From NCBI RefSeq assembly GCF_921293095.1, contig NC_060254.1, forward strand, positions 10,540,001-10,604,000: 64,000 nucleotides of DNA. The letters run 5' to 3'. A program made the position numbers and the translations under genes. How positions within the stretch are numbered: position 1 is the stretch's first letter; each line of letters starts with the position of its first letter. This DNA is from Ischnura elegans (lineage: Eukaryota > Arthropoda > Insecta > Odonata > Coenagrionidae). The notes under the pieces were generated by a model that ran no database searches, was not told the origin of the DNA, and worked only from the letters and a program-made list of their open reading frames with translations. Positions 10,411 through 22,521 of this stretch are shown piece by piece.

Positions 10411-12060
10411 ATGGAAAGTGTAGGTAAGAAAAGAATGAGCAAAGTCTCCGAGAAGCAGCAGGAGCTAATGCTTGAACTTTATACGAGGCCTACGAGGTAT
10501 AAAACTATTTTAACCGGAAAGCTTGGCCCTAATGTAACAAGCAAATCTAAACAAAAATGCTGGGAAACTATCGCACAGCAATTAAATGCAGCAGGCCAGG
10601 GTCCAGCGAAGGACGTGGAGAAGTGGAAGAAGGTAATTTTTTGCTGATTATGACTGAACTAAATCTTGGAAAATGTAAACATTATTGAAAAACTTCAGTC
10701 CAGAAGTAAGCAATGCGGTTGAAGTGAAATGACTTGAACTGTAATCATTTAGATGAAATTAATTGGATGTATTTGGAAAAAGGTGTTTATTTATTCGGTT
10801 CCTCTCTTCGTAATTCATGCTCCTTGTTCTAACGTTCTCATCAAGTCTGTTAACTGCTTTTGAATTCAGAATAGTTTTGCGCGTTATAATTCATGTATCA
10901 ATGGTTAGCTAAAAGTGCTTGCAACATTGATTTTGAGACATACATGGGCAGACTGGAGAAGCTCAGTTAAAGCAAAAGCCTTGCGTCTCCAGAAATATCA
11001 TAAAGAGACAGGTGGGGGAGGCATGTCAAAGGAAAATTTAAGCCCATTGGAGGAAAGACTTTTAGAAACTATTGGAAAAGTTTGTACCTACGGAGATCCA
11101 GGTTGTAAGGAATCGCTTGTGGAGGTATTTTTGATGAACTTCAGTATGTTTGAGCAAAGTATAATTATTTTGATTACTTAGTATTTGTTAACATTACGGA
11201 ATTTCCATTTTAAAAGGAGGAGATTTCAGTTGATAATGAGGAGGTCCTGTCAGCCATAGGTTTGTAAAAAGCTGTCACCTATTCATAGTTTGTAGCATAT
11301 TTGGATATAGGGCCTCATTAATATATTTTGTTACTGGTAGGGCAAGTGCTCATGGACTTTGGATGTAGTGGTAGCTTTGAAGATACTACCAATGCAGGTG
11401 TGTACTGGAAAATGACAATTTTCCAAACTCAAATATATGCAATATGATTCTTGGTTTTCTTATAAACAAGCAGTGAGAAAAGGTGCAATGCACACTTCAG
11501 GAATGATAAAATAGTTTTAAATAAATAACTTGTATTAAGAAATATACTCTGGTGTGATCAATGCCAATTGATGGAAATTATAATGATTGTATTACACAGT
11601 AAGAGAACCCTCCTCGCCCTTGGAAGAGATAGTGCCTCCACCTTCTCCATTTTTGTCAAGGCAGATATCTCCTCATTCTTCCCCAATTAATAGAAATTTC
11701 ATGAAAGAGAAGAGAAAACTCAAAGGTATAAAACTGTTTAGTGTTTCATAGGTATACTTAATTGAAATACCTGGTGAACCATGGTGAATTGATAACTACC
11801 ACATTAATGCTTATATTAATAACTTTAATTTCATTTGTTGAATCTTTCCTTCCTGATTAACAGGCAAGAACATTTCTCTGTATGAAAGAACGACAGAAAG
11901 TCTTTCTCAGATAGAGGAAGAGAAATTGAAATTTAAAAAAGAGATTGAAGAAAAAAAGTTAAACGTTCTTAATCAAATTTTAAAATCATTAAATGACCTC
12001 CAACAAACTGAAAGTAGAAAAGCAGCTGCAGCTGAGAAGCAAGCTGATGCTTTTGAATAG
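10411..12060 (+). CDS. Harbinger Myb/SANT-like DNA-binding protein, six exons
   Basis: Companion protein of PIF/Harbinger transposons; in characterised members it binds the element's ends and helps bring the nuclease to the nucleus and DNA. I infer exons 10411-10632, about 10909-11124, 11217-11259, 11341-11397, 11600-11725 and 11864-12060. The last four junctions have consistent phases and GT/AG borders. The N-terminal ~100 residues look like a trihelix Myb/SANT domain (KQQELMLELY near residue 14, a W near 50, VEKWKK near 70, WADWRSSVKAKA after intron 1). The C-terminal exon is charged and predicted to be coiled coil, ending ...AAAAEKQADAFE before TAG. The start of exon 2 is the weak point: the only in-frame acceptor found (AG at 10907-10908) adds about a dozen residues before the conserved WADW. 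Convergent with the transposase. Intact as far as can be read. Confidence 0.85.
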
Positions 12061-13887
12061 ATTTCAGAATGCCTACAAAATCATTTGATGAAAAAGTAAT
12101 TTGAACCTCTGTTACATCTATGGCATCATATTTGTTTGAAATGTTTTAAATAATAATAATAAATATCAATATTTAATTGCCAAAGGATCAGAAAGCAATG
12201 AGTACAATGATTCAGATGTATGGCACGTTAATAGAAAATAGTAAAAGTATCACCAGCAATATTGCACCATTATGTTTACGATGGGTAAAAATGGAAATGG
12301 TCAATTCTGCCATCAGCATTTTAGATGAGGTGCTAAAGAAATGCACTACCATTAGTCATTGAAGTCATTGATTTATATGCATGTAGAGGTAGAAGTACAT
12401 TGTACACTTAGGGGCAATGTTTGGATGAATACAAAAAGACTTAAGAATTTACAAGTTCTCATAGTAATACTATTTTGAGAGGAGAAATACCTTCACTTTA
12501 TCCATGAAAGCCTTGTCAGTTGGGAAATCTTTATTTGTAAGGGAATTTTATAGTAAAGTTGCAGCCCCATACGTTGAGGCCCTATAGGTGATTTCCTAGT
12601 TCATACAAATGGTTGGTGCAGATCATTTTGTTTTCAGGTTGAGTACTGGTGAACATCTGAGTTGAAGTAATATTCTTTCATGTTTTTTGTGTAAAGAATG
12701 TTTAAATTATGCTCACTCAAGAAAGGGTAAAATTTTTAACTTCTTGAATGGAAATGTCTGCATGGGCTGTTGTTATTGGCATGAGGTATAATTCAAACAA
12801 CCTTCTTTTGAATATTGAACAATTTCAAGACATTAGAGGAAGTTCACCAAAAGATTATATGTACTATATGATGCATGGGAGTGGAACAAGCCTTAGTAAA
12901 TGTTATAGAGAATGTCAGTTGACTCCGTTTAGCGGATGGATCTAATGAGGAAGCAGATGAAGCTAAATTTTTTGACCAAAAACAAATATGGGTATCCCAT
13001 GAAACATTTGAGTCTATGTGCATCCTTAAATATTTGGCTGAATTATCTTGAGGAATATGCGTGCCATTAATTATTATAATTACACATTGCTGCAGGTATA
13101 CTATTGCCTGGTGGCAGCATTAGATGTACATGAATAACAAATGTGTACATCCAAAGTTTCTATCTTTCTAATACAAAGTTTAGAAACAGAATGGACACCC
13201 ATGATAAAAATAATGCACTAATTCTAGTCTCACACTACTAATAATAACATTGTAACATTGTGCCAATAAACCAATTTCAAACAATCCATTAAATACATTA
13301 ATTCTAATGTAATAGGTACATTAAAAAATGAGCACTAACCCAATTTTACACTCTCCCTTTTAAACAACTATGTAATTAGTCAATAAGTGATGACACTTCT
13401 TCCTAAAAAATGTATGGGGATAGGGAAATGCTCCTCTTAGGCTTTTGAATATTTCTGAAATACATTGTGTGATTTCACAATGTTCAGTTTAAGGGAGTTC
13501 TTAAGGCACCAGCGGTTCACTGACAGTTAAACCATCGGTGATGAGAGATTGAAGACAGAAGAAAAAACAATGAATTTAGTGTCATCTGCATGTAGAGTTG
13601 GATAAATACCAGCTATTTTAGGGATAGTATGTGGTATTATAATCAGGTAAGTCATTTAAACCTTAAGGTTGATTAAATCATACACTCATTTTTGGTGCCA
13701 CTTGCTCCGAAGGAGAAATTGTTTATTCACAACTGGATGTTTTACTGCATCAACAGTACAGAATTCATTGATTTTCATACAGGAGATTAATTACAAAATA
13801 ACTGGTGAATTACAATACGAGCGATGATGTAGATCGGCATGGTTGACTATTTTCTAAGGATTATAAATACCATTCAGTTTATCTAAA
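12061..13887. other. Harbinger interior between the two convergent genes
   Basis: AT-rich. A likely polyadenylation signal (AATAAA) follows the Myb gene near 12157. No other gene recognised. Confidence 0.6.
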
Positions 13888-15509
13888 TTAGGAAAACCGA
13901 GCTCTAATAATTTGGCGACGAATTCTTAGGGCTTCATTATGAGCATGATGCTCAATGTCTTCCCTCACATAACCTACAGCTCTATTTGCTGGAGGAAGCT
14001 GTATATTATCATCTTCCAAGTTATACCTCTTGCACATGTTGTGTATAACAACACAAGTGTTAATGATTAATGAAGCTCTTTCTGGGGAATAATGTAGTCC
14101 TCTCTCAGATAGCAAGCATCCAAACCTACTCTTGAGGACACCATTGCATCTTTCAATGCAGTTTCTTGCAGCAGCATGTGCCTCTGTATACCTGTACTCT
14201 GGGGTTCCTGGTATTGCATTTAATACTGGTGTCATCAGCCAAGGCTGAAGAGGGTAACCACTATCCCCTGAGATGAAAACAAAATATTTCATTTTGGTAT
14301 TTAGCACTTCTTTATAAAACTGACAGAATGGGTGCTCACTCAATTTGATGATTAATACATTTTTTTCAACTTGAAAAGTAAACTGTAGCATACCTATAAG
14401 CCATCCATCTAGGGTTCCTACAGAATGAGCATTTTCCAACGCCCTGTATATGTTTGTACTCCTCCAAAAGAAGGAATCATGTGTTCCCCCAGGGTATCTT
14501 GCGTTAACATTTAAAATGTTTAAATCATAGTCACATATCTGTTTTTAAAGGGAAACAAGCAAGAAATAGTAGGTAATTATCTGCATAGGTTGTTTAACCA
14601 ATATTCATGCTACATATGTATATTACCAGCTGAACATTTATGGAATGATAACCATGCCTATTAACGTAAAGGTGTTCAGGATATACTTCATCATTTACAT
14701 GGGGAGCCTTGATCTTCACGTGCGTGCAATCAATTGCACCGAGAATACCGGGGAAATTATTTTTCTCCAAAAATCTGAAATTTAGACTTAGTTAGATTTA
14801 GTTAGGAATATCATCAATAATTATGTCCAACGTTCAATACTCATTCAACCTGGAATATATCTTAATGAAATAATTTGTTTACCGTGCTTTTATCCTTCTC
14901 TGCTTATCAATATTAATTGGGAATTCAACCCATTTGTGAAGTAAATGTTCATTCACCGTATCAGTTATCTCCTTAATTATTCGACTTACAGTCTTTTGGC
15001 TTACATTCAAAAATAAATTTAATCCAACTGACCTTTGATAGCTGCCACAGGCAAAAAAAATGCAATGCTGTAACAACCTGCATCCAAGAAAAATAGGTTT
15101 TTTATCGTAGTTTCCATAGTAAGAGAAACGTAGTAATCGTTGACAAGAAAAGGTTAAATCTACGGCTAACAATTTTGCAATAATAACAAGTTCACTTTCT
15201 TTAGTAGGCCTCATTTTACTGATGGTAAAAAAATGAAATTAGTCCATGCCTACAGGTAAATACCTTTATTTCAATAGGAATGCATGATCTTCGTGAAGAA
15301 TGCATGTAAGGCCTTAGCTCTACCACTAAACCCAAAGTTGCCTCTTGATTAATGCGAAATATTTGAACAAAATAATCTTCGGGAAGATCGTATGGATTTT
15401 GCCGGTCCCTTAGATATCTCTCTCGCCTATACAAACGCCTTTCCTCTTCATAAGCTCCCCTCATCAAAATAACACGTCTCAAGGCCGCCATATTGATGTA
15501 AACAAACAA
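13888..15509 (-). CDS. Harbinger DDE transposase (HARBI1-like), probably frameshifted
   Basis: Nuclease of the PIF/Harbinger (IS5-related) superfamily; it cuts and rejoins the element's ends. Exons inferred on the minus strand: 15509-15264, 15077-14883, 14774-14627, 14538-14394, 14267-13888, about 370 residues in all, close to the ~350 usual for HARBI1-like proteins. Visible landmarks: GSYQRSVGLNLFLNVSQ (helix-turn-helix region), GAIDCTHV (first D, codon 14731-14729), RYPGGTHDS, GDSGYPL (second D, 14265-14263), CIERCNGVLKSRF (E, 14154-14152). The catalytic triad is complete. An in-frame ATG with a better context lies at 15491 (MAAL). Exon 2 has an eight-T run (15053-15060) where seven would join the conserved VVTALHFF to ACGSYQ. 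As it stands the frame only holds if splicing shifts to the AG at 15068-15069, which drops VVTAL. So it is either a pseudogene, rescued by splicing, or a homopolymer error. Confidence 0.88.
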
Positions 15510-15529
15510 TATGATTTAATTCGTTAGGC

Positions 15530-15718
15530 TATGAACGAATGCTCTTCGTTTTTCGTTGCGTAAACGAAGGAATACATTCGCTGAAAAACTTTCGTTGGCA
15601 ACGAAAGTGTTCAAAACTCGCGCGTTTGGGATAACGAACAAATGACAACGAATGAGTTCGTCATAACGACGGATTTTATTCGTTGAGGCGTAACGAAGGA
15701 TTCAAGACTCAGGCCACT
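15530..15718 (-). repeat. Harbinger right terminus with AACGAA subterminal repeats
   Basis: Mirror of the left end: many AACGAA/TTCGTT words within about 190 bp, ending with the inverted terminal repeat. The transposase start codon is just inside this array, so transposase binding could also affect its own promoter (inference). Confidence 0.7.
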
Positions 15719-15982
15719 GGGGTGTGTGGTATACCCACAAGGATAAGCGGAAGGTGCGGGGGCCCTCCCCCAGAATTTTTTTAAGATAAATGGTTCAAAA
15801 TTGTTAGTTTTATGGCTTTCTGAGGGATATTTTAGTAATCCTTATACACTCTTCTTTAAGTATTTTAATCAAATGAAGTAAAATGGATTAAAGTTAAAAG
15901 TTTCTCTGAGCTCTGGAGGGGGGGGGGGGGAAGGGTTATCCCTCAAAGACCCCACCCTCGCTGCGCCACTGGTCACCTTGGT
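15719..15982 (+). repeat. Right part of the ~0.3-kb repeat split by Harbinger
   Basis: Resumes with GGGGTGTGTGG, exactly the word next to the junction in the uninterrupted copy, and continues through TAAATGGTTCAAAAT and GGCTTTCT.AGGGATATTTTA to a terminal G-tract and CTGCGCCACTGG. Its other end is at 7463. Confidence 0.8.
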
Positions 15983-16899
15983 CCTTCCTCTGCAGTTCTC
16001 GTGACAAGTGAGCGCGGGAGGGCGCCACCCCATGATTCTCTTCCGCTTCTCTTCACCGCATTCCACGCGCCTCATAAACGTACACTTCTTCTCCGCGCTC
16101 CGTCGCCACAACGACACAGCGGACCCTCTCGCTCAACTGAGTGCAACTTATGGCAGGGGGCTCTTTCACCTCTCTCTCAAACGGTGGAAAACAAGAACGC
16201 AAAAAGTCCCAGGGGTAAAAGAACGTAGAAGGTACACTGAATTTTCACTCTTAAGTAAAGTAAGCAAGTAAAAGTTGCTTTGAAGGCCATCCGAATATTA
16301 TAACCTCCACGGCCCTGGCGCAGAGGCCGGTCTAGTTTTGGACCAAAGGGTGGGGCGGCAACTGGGAGTCTGGGAAATTCTTCCCAACCAAAGGGAGTTT
16401 CCGTAATTTTGGGATTTTCAAGTCTCAAAAACAGGTTTTTTTACGATAATTTACTGACCAATAAAGACAAAAATACGCCCCAAGCTCAAAACTAATTTTT
16501 AATTCAATTCGTAATAGTAAATAAATTTACCAGAAAATATAACGAAATATTTTTTTGCGAAGTGGTAATCTCAAAATAATTCGATTTTATCAAGTGTATA
16601 TTTCGACCCAATGGAGGGGGAGAGGAGCTACAGCCCCATTTGACCCCCCCCCCCCTATAGACTCGCCACTATTCTGGCGTATTGTATACAATTCATCGAC
16701 GTTTAATTTTTTCCCCGCTTGGCTAAGTGAAATGTCGTTATTGCAACTACTTCAGGGCTTCCTGGCAGATGAAATTATCACGAGGAAGTATGATTCACAG
16801 AGATCGCAAATGTCCTTTGTTATAATATAATTAACCGGAAAACATTAAATACAGATCAAAACTATCGGTATATATGTCCCGGGACTGATGAGGATAAAA
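15983..16899. other. Gene-free stretch
   Basis: A relatively GC-rich patch around 16000-16160, then AT-rich with a C-tract at 16646-16656. No gene recognised. Confidence 0.55.
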
Positions 16900-16945
16900 G
16901 TAATTTGAGTCCTGATGACGCTTACGTGCCGTGAAACATGCCGAC
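16900..16945 (+). ncRNA. Degenerate hammerhead-like motif
   Basis: GAGTC, CTGATGA, a poor stem II, GTGAAACATGCC, GACTC. Stem I pairs GAGTC with GACTC (five pairs), but the GAAAC region and stem III are altered. Probably a decayed relative of the other copies. Confidence 0.35.
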
Positions 16946-19900
16946 TCCTTTTTAAATAATACTTTAGTGGAAAAGTGCGAATTATTTTACTTCATATCCT
17001 AAAATGGCTTTCCACAAAGTATCAGCCTCTGCCATTCATTTCACGCAATAGAAGTACCTGGAAGTGCTACTCTGTAGTGAAACCCGGGGCGCACATAAAA
17101 AAAATTTATGTAGAAATGCAGTGATTCATTTATTCTATCACCAGAATGGAAAACTCCGCCGAATGACGCCGGAAGAAATGACAATGCTTCTTTCATCTGT
17201 TACGTGGAGTGCGAACCTTCATAAACCATGAAAAACCGTATTGCCCATAAGTTATCGAGAACTTACTTGGAATTACCTTCTAAATTTCTATTTTGTGACA
17301 TATTAAGTGGTTTAATTTTCATTTATCCCAATTTATTGCAGCAGGTTGAAATTCTCGCGCACCTAATGTTACGGAGTGGTATGGTGCCGTGCAGTAAATA
17401 TCGTTAAAAAGTTCTAAAACTATGGGTTGCCTCATTTTTGGGATCCCTCCGCCTTGCTTCACCTTCACATTCAAACGGAAGAATACCAAAGTAAAAAAGA
17501 CCGTTCCATCCACTACTTGTTTTGCACAGAATACCAGTTACGATAATAAATCCACTGAAGGAATGAAACAAGTGTCCCTTAATAACAAAGTGAATTAATA
17601 AAAGAAATTTTGTTAGCTTGCACAATTGCGTGGATAACATAATGGAAGAAATAAAAAGAAAGAAAATTCCAAAGAGGAATGCTAAGGGGCAAGTACCCAG
17701 GACAGAGCAAGAAAGATAAGTGAAAGAATAGCCTCACGGAGGTAAAAGAACTAGCTTGGGATAGGTAGAAAAAAAGGGGCTACAGTATACCAATTTATTA
17801 TCGCAATGATATCCTAAAATTGGGATACGTATACGCTATGTTCATGGGGAAGAGTGTTGTACTTTGGAGCACTTTTTCATCTTTTTATACAAAGCAAAAT
17901 ATATTTACTGAAGATCCAATCTAATAGCAACAATTCAATCCATCAGGATAACTTCACGCAAGTTTTAAGTTTTAGACTTTTACCTTTAGAATTACTGGAT
18001 CTAATTATAACTTCTAAAAGGTGTTTAAAATCGTTCCTAGGTACTTCATGCTCAATGAATTGGTCATGTACTACGGAACACGACGTATTATACCAAGGAA
18101 CACAAGTTAGATTGGTGGGAAGAGTAATGAAACGCGTGAAAAATGGAAAGTAATATGCATTTTGTTTATTAAATTTGGAATTACATTAAAATTTTTGCAT
18201 AAAGTAGATTAATGTAGCATAGGTAAAAAACAATTTTATAGTATATCTCCTTTCAAGTAAAAATACTTATGTGGCAGGTGTCAATTAACACCAATCAATA
18301 CGGAGTGCCATGGCACCAAGAGGGAATCGATGTGCAAAAACTCTGTTACCATGGTTTGTATCATTCTTGTGTTTCTTTCGCCTCGCCGTTCCGCTCCCGA
18401 AAGGAATTTCGCTCAAGATTCAATCCGCTGGAAGGAGAGCCCTCCCTAAAGGCTACGCCCCCCAATTCCTCCCCTCGCCACCTGTCTCTTCCACTTGGCT
18501 CGGGAATGCGAGCGCCGAAGATAATAGAAGCGGACGACTTCTTCTCCTCCCAAGCCAACACGTCCATCAAATATCGCCCCGAAAACTTTCCCTCGACGTT
18601 CACCAGTCCTTTCCGCCATTCTGGTATTCATAGTGGTCGAATAAATTCTATTTCCACTCACAGATTTGCCAGATACATTCATGCAAATACTTGTCAGCGA
18701 AATTATTATTTTTTTAAAATTAAATAATACACCATCGTTACATAAATTTATCCATCTTACTTCCAAGTCATATGGCTTCCTAGAAGGTTCGATTATTTTA
18801 TGACCGTCAGGGTAGAAAAACTGCTGAATAGTTATATTATACAATGAATATGATTACTTGGAACGTGATAATTATTACGATTGATTTAAACAGGAATTCA
18901 TCATAATTCATGATAGCGGGGAATGTAATGGAATGCTGAGGTTTCAAATATTGTTCTTTGTTTATTTTGACGTGTAATTTGATCCGTAAATAAACACCAC
19001 GAGTGTGCAAAATGAAATGGAGACAAGACTAGGCCTCAATGAGAGGTCATGGTGGAGGTTCAGTTATGGGTCAGAATGACCCGTAGCCGCCAGTATAAGT
19101 ATAATATCATTATAAAAGTTTTTACGAGTTATTAAGAAATTTTCTTTTCATATTTGCATAGCATCAGAAATTGTACACAGACACGCAATATTTCAGAGGA
19201 ACAGGATGGAAAATGAGTGTTAAATTTCATTTTGAGCATGATAAATGGGTCAAATGACCCATATGGTCCTCATAGAATTGAAACGAAGTAAAACGTAATC
19301 TTAACTATTAAAGAAGATTCATAATTTCTTAGTGCAAGAAGTTGCTTCAAGTTCCGAATTATAAATATTTATTTGAATTAGTTTTCGGATTTTAACGTTT
19401 GGAGTGAACCTGCTAAAAAAGGAGCCGGGTCTGGCGGCTGTCGACAATTAAGTATCTTTAAGCTTTTGAGGAAGTCATGTCTGGTGACCACGATTTTGCT
19501 TGCCCATGGTACTGCTATACATGAAGTTCTTCCAAGCATCCCAGAGTATATATCTACCATCTTAAACATTTAAAAATCTTCACCTAGTCTGATACAGCCA
19601 CTTAGGGCCCTCGCAATCAATACATTATAAATTAATAAAATCCTATTCAATCTTATTTCCACGTTCAGCCATGTGAGAAACGTTTTTCCACCCAATACCC
19701 CTTGTCTTCTTTTCCTTGATCGCAATTCATCGAAACGAGACACTTATAAGAGAAAATAAAATACTAGCCTTGTTGTTTGATTTCATTTCCCACAATCTTC
19801 ACACTTTTCGTGCCATGGACGTAATATTAAGTCTTTCTATTTAATTGGCTTTGTATGCATGAAACCGTAATATTTCGCCCGTGGTACTTTTCCAGTTTAC

Positions 19901-21755
19901 TTCTTAGTGGGTCTGTTATTTCAAAAATCACAGCACAATGGAAAAAATAAAGAGTTCACTTTATGTCTTGAGGACGAAAAGTCATCTGTAGCTACCGTAT
20001 CCTTATCTTAGGCCACCTTGCGTGAAAATTCTTTGGGCCAATGAACGGTTCGTTGAGGGTGCAGTGACCCTTTTTGTCATCCAGGATTTATAATGCTTTG
20101 CTTGGAACAAAAAATGATATTGCATGTTATGGCGATACATCATATGTTGCAACTTTTTTTCATTTTCCAAAAACAGTAGGTTTTCATTTGTTAAGTTATA
20201 TATTTGAAAATTAGCAATAAATGTTATTCAACTCATTCATAAAGAAGAGCAAAGTCCTTTTTTATTTAAATACGCATCTATATAAATATATTTTTGATGC
20301 TAATGTTTTAAAAATGTACGAATTTAGCAAAAATGGCTGGATTTTTCAGTAGGGCTTTTTAATTAGCAGCCCGCGCTCAAAATGTTAAATAACTATCTCT
20401 AAGGTAAAGCTAGATTCCTTGCAGGCACACGTATAAAAGTATATCAATTGAAACTAGGAGATCGTCGTGGAGAATATACACTGGGAAATGACCGAGATAC
20501 GAAACTTTGCTCTACTTACACGGCACCATCAGGTATTTTTCATCGCCTTCATTCGACAAAATATTAATGTGTTTCGTGGAAATCAATTTTTGATGCTTTG
20601 CTTTTAATTACGGGCTCATGAACATTTTATCGTCTCCAGAGCCCTCTATCCCCAGAAGCTGTTTCAACGGAGCGAAAAACTTACACATGGGCCTGCCTAC
20701 GCATTAAAAATCATTGAAATCGCAATAATTTTTCGCGGAGGCTTGCATTTTTTTGCTCGCTACGGTAAACAACATTGTCATTTACGTTATCAACGGGCGA
20801 GAACACATGGCTATTCATCGATTGGGTTGAAAATTTTAACAAGTTAAAAATTTACCATGAAGTATGAAAAGGTGAGAAAAAGAATTTTCTGCGAACATGC
20901 CGAGAATAGCGTGCATTGTTTTTCCGTCAACTTAGCGTTGAAAACTACTAATAATAGTGTATGCTAATCATGCGGCATCTCAATGATTTATTTTTTTTAA
21001 CACGGCTTTTGTGGACCCTAAATAAAAATATTGAGTTCTATATCGTCATCAGTATATCAAATATAATTCCACATATTCAACCACTATGGTTAGAATTTCC
21101 GATTATACTGCTAATCCCGACTGTACTGCTACAAATTTACAGTTTACGATTATTTCGGTTGCTTCATATCGCAATCACTTAATTTTAAAGCAAATATCAA
21201 AAATAAAATAATGCAAATGCACGATGATAAAAATCCAAAGCTTCAATTTGGGTGCATGAATTTAATAACGCCTTGAGGCTGAAATGTTTTTCGAAGAATT
21301 TTGCAAAATAAAAAGAAACATTTCTACGAACACTCAACGGGTCACTAAATTTGGAATATTTTCTGAAAAAATATGTAAATACTTTCATGCGTCATGCATT
21401 CTGTCAATGAACTTATTCTCCCGTAAATTTTAAGTAAATGTTAGCTAGTGACGAAATGTAGAAAATTTCGCGGAAAATAAATAGAGCACTCCGTCAAAAT
21501 GATGTAAATTAGAGCAAATCACAAAGCCATATGAAATTTAGAAAATTGCTGATCAACGCAGAAGGGACTGCTTCCTGCCATAAGCCGTTCGCACAAATAA
21601 ACGAAGTAAATAATGCAACGTGTTTCATATTTAACGCATGAAATACTCTCCTGTTAAAAAAAACTCATTTTTGTCCTCGGAGCGGAATACAGAAATGGAC
21701 TGATCAACGGTATGGTATCAATTTTATACCCACAAAGCTATGAAGGGATAAATAT
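16946..21755. other. Gene-free stretch
   Basis: About 4.8 kb with short, unconvincing open frames. Two inverted GGGTCAnnATGACCC-type words near 19070 and 19248 resemble subterminal palindromes of piggyBac MITEs, but no TTAA-flanked termini were found. Otherwise nothing recognised. Confidence 0.5.
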
Positions 21756-22513
21756 TAGGGTGGGGCGAAAAAAGTTTTTTTTCCTGATCAAATTTGCCCT
21801 AAGCAGGAAAGTTTTGAAATGATAAGGATCTCGCACATAAAATATTTTTCAAATCGGATGATATTAACCCCTGCCGCCCGAGCTCTAAAGTTTAAAACTT
21901 TGAGAAAATCAGGCTGATTTCAGAATCAAACGGTCATGAAGACTAAGTTTATGAAAATATGGGATAATGGACAATATTAAAGAGTGGATACATGATTATA
22001 GTTTACAAAAATGAAATTGGAAGTTTATTTGACAAAATGTATTGTTCAAACAATGTCAATGATTAAACAACAAAATTAGAGTATAGACTACCCGCACAAC
22101 ACAGTTTTTTGCCTAGGTAGAGCATGGTTTCGAAAATTCCATTTGGGGGCTAAATTGCAGATAAAATACTATTCATTTCGATTGAATTTCATATTTTAAT
22201 AAATAAGTCATCATATGGTAGTAAATAATCCCTCAAAAAGTAATAATAAAGTTATTATTTTAAATTAACATAAGCATAAGGACGAATAACGTACCTGTGG
22301 AGCTATTTTCACCAAGAAATTCAGCCAAGGCTGAGAAAGAGCAAAACCCGAACACCATGCATTTCACTAAGTAGATCTCTACTAGTTTCGTGAAGAAACT
22401 ACCCAGAACTTACCACGAGGAAGTGGCTACCATCGAGTTCCACCCGTTTCCAGCAACTTTCCCGCATAGGGAAAATTTCATCAGGAAAAAAAACCTTTTT
22501 TCGGCCCACCCTA
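21756..22513. mobile_element. hAT-like MITE, 758 bp
   Basis: Inverted termini TAGGGTGGGGCGAAAAAAG at the left and, on the minus strand, TAGGGTGGGCCGAAAAAAG at the right. The similarity continues through a T-tract, CCTGAT and AAATTT..CCCTA. Flanks are ATAAATAT (21748-21755) and ATAAATAC (22514-22521), an 8-bp duplication with one difference. Eight-bp duplications and TAGGG ends fit hAT. No transposase inside. Confidence 0.8.
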
Positions 22514-22521
22514 ATAAATAC

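Larger units (their letters stand above)
7515..15718. mobile_element. PIF/Harbinger DNA transposon (two-gene, nested)
   Basis: Terminal inverted repeats begin AGTGGCCCGAGTCTTGAA at 7515 and, reading inward from 15718 on the minus strand, AGTGGCCTGAGTCTTGAA. The interior holds the two genes typical of the superfamily: a Myb/SANT-like protein (10411-12060, +) and a DDE nuclease (13888-15509, -), facing each other. The element sits in a dispersed repeat whose unbroken relative is at 50198-50500, giving a natural empty-site comparison. By that comparison the insertion is nearly seamless, with no clear 3-bp duplication. A second element (7794-10323) accounts for about 2.5 kb of the length. Confidence 0.92.

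Noticed and set aside
17640-17760. Translation with KGQVPRTEQER and later ELAWDR, like a LINE C-terminal tail
   Set aside because: Only scattered residues in three different frames; too weak to call.
19060-19270. Two GGGTCA..TGACCC words as a piggyBac MITE
   Set aside because: No matching termini or TTAA pair found around them.
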